NCBI GenBank assembly: GCA_002315595.1
Contig: DCHG01000070.1
Coordinates: 1-17,970 of the forward strand
From: Clostridiales bacterium UBA1758
GTDB taxonomy: Bacteria > Bacillota > Clostridia > Oscillospirales > UBA1758
DNA length: 17,970 nt
Direction of reading: 5' to 3'
The notes under the pieces were generated by a model, which was given only the letters and a program-made list of their open reading frames with translations, was not told the DNA's origin and made no database searches. Made by a program: the position numbers and the translations under genes. Shown here piece by piece: positions 13,604 through 17,970 of this stretch; positions within the stretch are counted from its first letter, which is position 1; each line of letters starts with the position of its first letter.

Positions 13604-14539
13604 TCAGCCGCCATACGTCGTTTCTCCCGCAAAATTAACGGCAAATCGAATACGGGGCGGGATGACGCCGCTTGTTCGCCAATAGTACAGATCCCCCATC
13701 AAAAGGGCGGCATTGTCCGAGATCCGAATGAATGCGTCACGCATGGCGTAAGAGAGCATCACATCTTTGCGCGCAACCCTATAAAGCGACGGATCGGCGG
13801 TTTTTCCTCGTTTTGTGATGCGGTAAAGGCTCGCCGGACGCATATGGCAGGTGATGAAATCGGGCTTGCCCGCTATTTTTTCGACAAGTGCGGCAAGACG
13901 GTATTTGACGCCGAAACGGGAGTACAAAAGCCGTTGTGACTTTTTCATCCCGCGGATCGCCTGCTTAATATGTTTCAGTTCCACGCGTTCGCCGAGGGAG
14001 GATTCCACCGCACAACGCAATATTTCCGCCGCCGCATCGACATTTTTCCCCTTTGTTTTCAGTGTTCTGTATGTGCGGAAGGACGCCGGGGAGTGCTTGT
14101 AGTGCGCATTCGGCGAAAAACTGCGAATGACCGCATGGTCAAGTTGGTATTCGATCTTTTGGTGAAGTTCCCGCGTGGCGGCCTTGGCACCGTTTTTGAC
14201 CTCCTGATCGACGGCGGCATAGACCACAGGGTGCAATGCGGAGTCCGCCGCAAGATGGCAGGCAAAGCCGTACACATAGGCGTCGGCTTCGACGGAGTCC
14301 AACTCGTTCAACTTGTCCACAAATGCGGAAAAGAGCAGAAAAGCGTCGGTCTTATGAACGCGTGAGCCGAGTTTTCGCAGGGCGGAGTCCGACGAATATC
14401 GGCGGAAAAACAGTGCATCCGGCCCTTGCACACCGAGAAAAAAAGCCCCCGGAGCCTTTTCGACGGCGGCCTTGACCGCGTCATCGGCTTTTTCAAGCGC
14501 CATGCAGGCAACGATAAAATGTGAAGCAATTGCGGGCAT
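13604..14539 (-). CDS. Zinc-dependent phospholipase C family protein
   Basis: This 311-residue protein belongs to the zinc-dependent phospholipase C family. The expected metal-binding residues are spread along the N-terminal half: H7 (MPAIASHF), D41 (VQGPDALFF), H62 (RVHKTD), H95 and D99 (FACHLAADSALHP), H103, and H126 with nearby acidic residues (ELHQKIEYQLD). No signal peptide is seen, unlike secreted clostridial alpha-toxin-type enzymes, so it is probably a cytoplasmic housekeeping member; its substrate is unknown. The ATG at 14539 has AAAGGA eight bases upstream; the frame is open further upstream but would run into the PiT gene. It follows the PiT gene by 26 bp and seems to be the last gene of the mnmG-rsmG run. 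I see no clear terminator after it. Confidence 0.85.
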   Translation of the reverse strand: MPAIASHFIVACMALEKADDAVKAAVEKAPGAFFLGVQGPDALFFRRYSSDSALRKLGSRVHKTDAFLLFSAFVDKLNELDSVEADAYVYGFACHLAADSALHPVVYAAVDQEVKNGAKAATRELHQKIEYQLDHAVIRSFSPNAHYKHSPASFRTYRTLKTKGKNVDAAAEILRCAVESSLGERVELKHIKQAIRGMKKSQRLLYSRFGVKYRLAALVEKIAGKPDFITCHMRPASLYRITKRGKTADPSLYRVARKDVMLSYAMRDAFIRISDNAALLMGDLYYWRTSGVIPPRIRFAVNFAGETTYGG

Positions 14540-14565
14540 ATTGATCGTCCTTTCGGAGAAAATGT

Positions 14566-15468
14566 TCAAATTCGCATGAAAACAGAAGTGAGAATATAAC
14601 CGAGTGCGCCGCATCCGGGAAAAGTCAGAACCCATGCAAGCGTCATTCCGCGAATGGCGTGAAGGTCGACGCATTTTTCGGACGCTGAACCGATGATCGC
14701 CATGGCTTGTGTGTGTGTTGTGCTTGCGGGAAGACCGAAGATCGTGGCAATAAGCGTGCCGAAAACGGATGAAGCGTCGGCACAAAATCCGCGGCGTGCG
14801 TCAAGATCGGCAATTGCCCCGACGGAGTGCAAAATCCGTGTTCCGGCAGTCGCGGCACCGAGTGCCAAAACGCAGGAAATCAAAACAATGAAACCGAAAT
14901 AAGATGCGGATTTTCCACAGGATGCGGACAAAATCAGCACCAAAACGCCAAAAAACTTCTGTCCGTCCTGTGCGCCGTGCATGAACGAAGAAAAAGCGGC
15001 GGCAAAGACGCATAATTTCGAAAAAAGATGCGAATTTTCGGGGAAGCGGCGCAGTTGTTTCGCCAAAATCGCCCCGGAGAAGACACTGATCGCACACGGG
15101 ACGAAAATTCCTGAAAAGATGAGGAGCCATTGCTCCAAATGGGCATGGCTTTTGCCGTAGACGAGTGCGGCGCCGGTGAGTGCGGAAATAAGCGCGTGAC
15201 TTTCACTTGACGCAATGCCGTAGTACCAACAAACAACGCCCCACAGGATCACCGAAAGCATTGCCGCGGAAAGTGCGCGGATTTCATCAAAATCGGCGAG
15301 ATCCAGGATGGTTTCGGTCACGGCGGGAAACAGTGAACAGGAAAGAAGACAACCGAAAAAGTCACAGATCGCGGCAAGAAGCAAAGCCGTACGGGGGCGG
15401 ATCGCACCCGATGCGACCGAGGCTGCCATCGTGTTGGGAGCGTCCGTCCATCCGTTGATAAAGGTCAC
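14566..15468 (-). CDS. PiT family inorganic phosphate transporter, 5' end disturbed
   Basis: This is a multi-helix phosphate permease of about 300 residues from the GTG at 15468. PiT hallmarks are FINGWTDAPNTMAAS (N-terminal repeat), GIASSESHALISALTG, SFMHGAQDGQKFFGV and GLPASTTHTQAMAI (C-terminal repeat). The first helix is encoded upstream in the same frame (ADSLIFPVLLTLGVTF), but no ATG, GTG or TTG lies between the rsmG stop (15535-15537) and 15468. A GTG at 15538 overlaps the rsmG stop as GTGA, in a frame that would join the PiT frame if one base were removed from the G-rich run at about 15516-15530. I therefore suspect a one-base frameshift, either real or a sequencing error; a rare start codon is also possible. 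The rest of the gene looks intact. It is followed by the phospholipase-like gene. Confidence 0.85.
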   Translation of the reverse strand: MTFINGWTDAPNTMAASVASGAIRPRTALLLAAICDFFGCLLSCSLFPAVTETILDLADFDEIRALSAAMLSVILWGVVCWYYGIASSESHALISALTGAALVYGKSHAHLEQWLLIFSGIFVPCAISVFSGAILAKQLRRFPENSHLFSKLCVFAAAFSSFMHGAQDGQKFFGVLVLILSASCGKSASYFGFIVLISCVLALGAATAGTRILHSVGAIADLDARRGFCADASSVFGTLIATIFGLPASTTHTQAMAIIGSASEKCVDLHAIRGMTLAWVLTFPGCGALGYILTSVFMRI

Positions 15469-15534
15469 ACCGAGCGTTAGAAGAACGGGAAAAATCAGAC
15501 TGTCTGCGATCGCTACCCCCGCCCTTCCCCAAAA

Positions 15535-16236
15535 TCACAAAGGTTGTTTTTCGATCTTTGCAAATTTCCGGGGAAAGCCCTTTGGGGTTTCCCCGATTTT
15601 TCTGACGAGCGCGAGCAGATACTCGCCCTCGTTACCTTCAATATGGTACGGAACGAGTTTTTCGAGTTTTCCGCCCATTTTTTCAATGGCAGAAGCGGAA
15701 CAGGCGATCTCGTCGGCGGCTTTTGCCGTTTTTTGTGCGATAAAAACGCCGCCCGGCTTGACAAAGCCAAGACAGAGTTCGGCAAGCACCGGCATGGAGG
15801 CGACGGCGCGGGAAACGGCAACATCGTATTTTTCACGGTGTGCGCCTGCGGCGGCTTCTTCGGCACGCGCCTGAATGGCGGTCACGGAAAGACCACAGTT
15901 TTCTGCGACCTCGGCGATGAAATCGACGCGTTTTTTTGTCGCATCAAGGCAGGTCAGGTCGATCGAATTATCGGCGATCTTCAACGGAAGACCGGGAAAA
16001 CCCGCGCCGCTGCCGATGTCGATGACGCTTTTTTTCGAAAGATTTTCGACCGAAGCGATCGCAAGCGAGTCGGCGAAATGACGAAGATAGACGGCGTCCG
16101 GCTCGGTCACGGCGGTGAGATTCATTACCTTGTTTCGTTTGATAAGCATTTCGCAGTATTTTGCAAAATTCTCCTCCGCAGAGGGGGACAATTCGATATT
16201 CCAGCAGGAAACGGCGGTTTTCAACAAGTTAATCAT
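15535..16236 (-). CDS. rsmG: 16S rRNA (guanine-527-N7)-methyltransferase RsmG (GidB)
   Basis: RsmG uses S-adenosylmethionine to methylate N7 of G527 in 16S rRNA. The 233-residue protein has NLTAV (39-43), YLRHFADSL (50-58), the SAM-binding VIDIGSGAGFPGLPLKI (71-87), LDATKKRVDF (97-106), VSRAVASMPVL (141-151) and the C-terminal GFPRKFAKIEKQPL. All are canonical and the length is normal. The ATG at 16236 has GGAGG eight bases upstream and overlaps the mnmG end by 8 bp, the usual coupled arrangement of this pair. The frame is open further upstream but only as a shadow of mnmG. Confidence 0.97.
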   Translation of the reverse strand: MINLLKTAVSCWNIELSPSAEENFAKYCEMLIKRNKVMNLTAVTEPDAVYLRHFADSLAIASVENLSKKSVIDIGSGAGFPGLPLKIADNSIDLTCLDATKKRVDFIAEVAENCGLSVTAIQARAEEAAAGAHREKYDVAVSRAVASMPVLAELCLGFVKPGGVFIAQKTAKAADEIACSASAIEKMGGKLEKLVPYHIEGNEGEYLLALVRKIGETPKGFPRKFAKIEKQPL

Positions 16237-17970
16237 TGATTTTTCCTCCGTCAAGGTAGACGAGCAACGCCGCAATATCGGCGGGGCTGACGCCTGAAAT
16301 TCTCGACGCCTGCCCGACATTGGACGGATGAATTCGGTCGAGTTTCTCGCGGGCTTCGGTACGCAGACCGTGAAGTGATTGATAATCGAGGTCGGTGGGA
16401 AGACGGCGGGTTTCCATACGACGGAATTTTTCAACCTGTTTGAGTTGGCGCGAAATATAGCCCTCATATTTGACGGAAATTTCGACCTGCTCGGTTTCCT
16501 CGACCGTGAGTTTGGGACGGTCGGGATCAAGTTCCGCGGTTGCGGCATACCCGATTTCCGGGCGACGACAGAGTTCCTTTAAATTAATCCCGCGTGGTGC
16601 GGCAGTCGACGAATGTTCGGCAAGCAGTGTATCAAGAGCCGGTGACGGGGAAATACTGATATGTGCGATGCGTTCCAGTTCCTCGTCGATGTGGCGGTAC
16701 TTTTCAAGTGTATGCTCGTAACGCTCTTTTGATACCAATCCGAGTTCATATCCGATCGGCGTCAGACGAATATCGGCGTTGTCCTGACGGAGGATCAGGC
16801 GATATTCCGAACGGGAGGTCATCATACGGTAGGGTTCGTTGGTACCCTTGGTGACAAGGTCGTCGATCAGTGTGCCGATGTAACTTTGGGAACGGTCAAG
16901 CGAGAACGCGTCCTTGCCCTGTACAAATCTTGCGGCATTGATGCCCGCGATCAAGCCCTGTGCGGCGGCTTCTTCATATCCCGAACTGCCGTTGAACTGT
17001 CCCGCGCCGAACAGACCGGGGACGGTTTTAACCATTAACGAAGCGTTGAGTGCAAGCGGATCAATACAGTCGTATTCGATCGCATACGCGGGGCGCATGA
17101 CCTCGACCTTTTCAAGACCGGGGACGCTTCGCATCATTTCCAATTGAACGTCTTCGGGCATCGACGAACTCATGCCCTGAATATACATTTCGTCCGTTTG
17201 CCTGCCGATCGGCTCAATAAAGAGTTGGTGGCGCGGCTTTTCGGAAAAACGGACGACCTTATCCTCAAACGATGGACAATAACGAGGTCCGACGCCCTCA
17301 ACTTTGCCCGAATACAACGGTGAACGGTGCAAATTTCGACGTACGATTTCGTGCGTTTCCTCCGTCGAATAGGTCAGATAGCAGATGGCGGAATTTTCCA
17401 CGGGGAAATCCGTTTCAAACGAGAACGGTACGGGATCTTCGTCGCCCGGTTGCGGTTCCATTTTGGAAAAATCAATGCTTCGGCGGTTGACACGGGCGGG
17501 AGTGCCGGTTTTGAAGCGCATCAACGGCAGATCGAGTTTTTTTAACGATTGTGTCAACGCGTCGGCGGGGAACATTCCGTCGGGACCGCCCGAATATTGC
17601 GTGTCGCCGATGATGATGTTGCCACGAAGATAGGTGCCGGAGCAGATGACGACGGCACGGACCTGATAGATTGCGCCAAGGCGTGTGACAACCCCCGAAA
17701 CCTCCCCGTCCTCGGTTAGGATTTCCACGATCTCCCCCTGTTTGAGGGCGAGATTTTCCTGATGCTCAAGAGCGTGCTTCATCCGCGCCTGATACGCACG
17801 GCGGTCGGCCTGCGCACGAAGCGAATAGACCGCGGGACCTTTTCCGCGGTTGAGCATACGGTACTGAAAGCAGGTTTCATCGGCGGCCTTTGCCATTTCA
17901 CCGCCGAGAGCGTCGATTTCGCGGACAAGATGCCCCTTTGCCGTGCCACCGATGGCGGGGTTGCAGGGCA
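16229..17970 (-). CDS. mnmG: tRNA uridine-5-carboxymethylaminomethyl modification protein MnmG (GidA), C-terminal part
   Basis: With MnmE, MnmG makes the (carboxymethyl)aminomethyl group at the wobble uridine of certain tRNAs, using FAD. About 580 C-terminal residues are in the window; the N-terminal FAD-binding Rossmann motif is beyond 17970. Landmarks are CNPAIGGTAKGHL at the window edge, FKTGTPARVNRRSIDF, YCPSFEDKVVRF, FIEPIGRQTDEMYIQGMSSS, YAIEYDCIDP, GAGQFNGSSGYEEAAAQG, YIGTLIDDLVTKGTNEPYRM, TSRSEYRLILRQDNAD and the C-terminal helical domain with GYISRQLKQVEKFRRME. The flavin-side motif reads GAGQFNGSSGYEEA rather than the common AGQINGTTGYEEA, a conservative change. It ends inside the rsmG start. 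Confidence 0.97.
   Translation of the reverse strand, partial: PCNPAIGGTAKGHLVREIDALGGEMAKAADETCFQYRMLNRGKGPAVYSLRAQADRRAYQARMKHALEHQENLALKQGEIVEILTEDGEVSGVVTRLGAIYQVRAVVICSGTYLRGNIIIGDTQYSGGPDGMFPADALTQSLKKLDLPLMRFKTGTPARVNRRSIDFSKMEPQPGDEDPVPFSFETDFPVENSAICYLTYSTEETHEIVRRNLHRSPLYSGKVEGVGPRYCPSFEDKVVRFSEKPRHQLFIEPIGRQTDEMYIQGMSSSMPEDVQLEMMRSVPGLEKVEVMRPAYAIEYDCIDPLALNASLMVKTVPGLFGAGQFNGSSGYEEAAAQGLIAGINAARFVQGKDAFSLDRSQSYIGTLIDDLVTKGTNEPYRMMTSRSEYRLILRQDNADIRLTPIGYELGLVSKERYEHTLEKYRHIDEELERIAHISISPSPALDTLLAEHSSTAAPRGINLKELCRRPEIGYAATAELDPDRPKLTVEETEQVEISVKYEGYISRQLKQVEKFRRMETRRLPTDLDYQSLHGLRTEAREKLDRIHPSNVGQASRISGVSPADIAALLVYLDGGKIND

Noticed and set aside
14540..14785. N-terminal extension of the phospholipase-like gene to 14785
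   Set aside because: The extension lies inside the PiT coding region in another frame, while the ATG at 14539 has a proper SD and the family's N-terminal pattern.
15535..15537. A natural RsmG-PiT fusion by read-through of TGA, since both share a frame
   Set aside because: RsmG ends with its conserved C-terminus just before the stop, and no recoding signal was seen; a frameshift in the PiT start region explains the shared frame more simply.

Overview
The window looks like chromosome of a strictly anaerobic Firmicute of the class Clostridia. Evidence for this is a complete rnfCDGEAB operon, a GGGtGRT/NifU-like gene pair, a DUF4364 protein, frequent strong Shine-Dalgarno (SD) sequences of the GGAGG type with some TTG starts, and promoters of the TTGACA-N17-TATAAT type. 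Base composition is moderate. I see no transposase, phage gene, CRISPR array or other sign of a mobile region. This is core-type chromosome, and nearly all of it can be explained.

Layout, left to right. (1) Positions 1-1395, minus strand: the 5' part of a GGGtGRT-family gene, preceded by a NifU-like scaffold gene. Both follow a strong promoter (1509-1537) and a leader with a terminator-like hairpin (1430-1468). (2) Positions 1594-1750, plus strand: a tRNA-Gly(CCC) with its own promoter and terminator. (3) Positions 1777-2781, plus strand: a cation diffusion facilitator (CDF) exporter with promoter and a shared terminator. (4) Positions 2792-9081, minus strand: rnfC-D-G-E-A-B followed by a membrane-anchored DUF4015 glycoside-hydrolase-like gene. 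(5) Positions 9144-11693, plus strand: nagA, a DUF4364 winged-helix protein and a cytoplasmic CBM9-like protein, ending at a bidirectional terminator. (6) Positions 11697-13488, minus strand: a membrane-anchored LysM-G5-M23 cell-wall peptidase whose promoter lies inside an inverted repeat. (7) Positions 13521-13553: three regularly spaced DnaA-box-like 9-mers. (8) Positions 13604-17970, minus strand: the end of an mnmG-rsmG operon continuing into a PiT phosphate transporter and a zinc-dependent phospholipase C-like protein.

How the parts work together. Rnf couples electron transfer from reduced ferredoxin to NAD+ with ion export, and is the main energy module here. NagA feeds amino sugars into glycolysis and cell-wall synthesis. 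The M23 peptidase and the DUF4015 protein are probably surface proteins. MnmG and RsmG modify tRNA and 16S rRNA; in many bacteria they sit close to dnaA and oriC, which gives context to the DnaA-box-like cluster. Most genes run leftward, as expected if oriC lies to the right of the window.

The points most worth a second look are the attenuator-like leader of the NifU-like/GGGtGRT operon, the DnaA-box-like array, the dyad over the M23 promoter, and the PiT gene, whose first helix is encoded but has no start codon in frame, suggesting a frameshift in a G-run. I found no clearly new defence or biosynthetic system.
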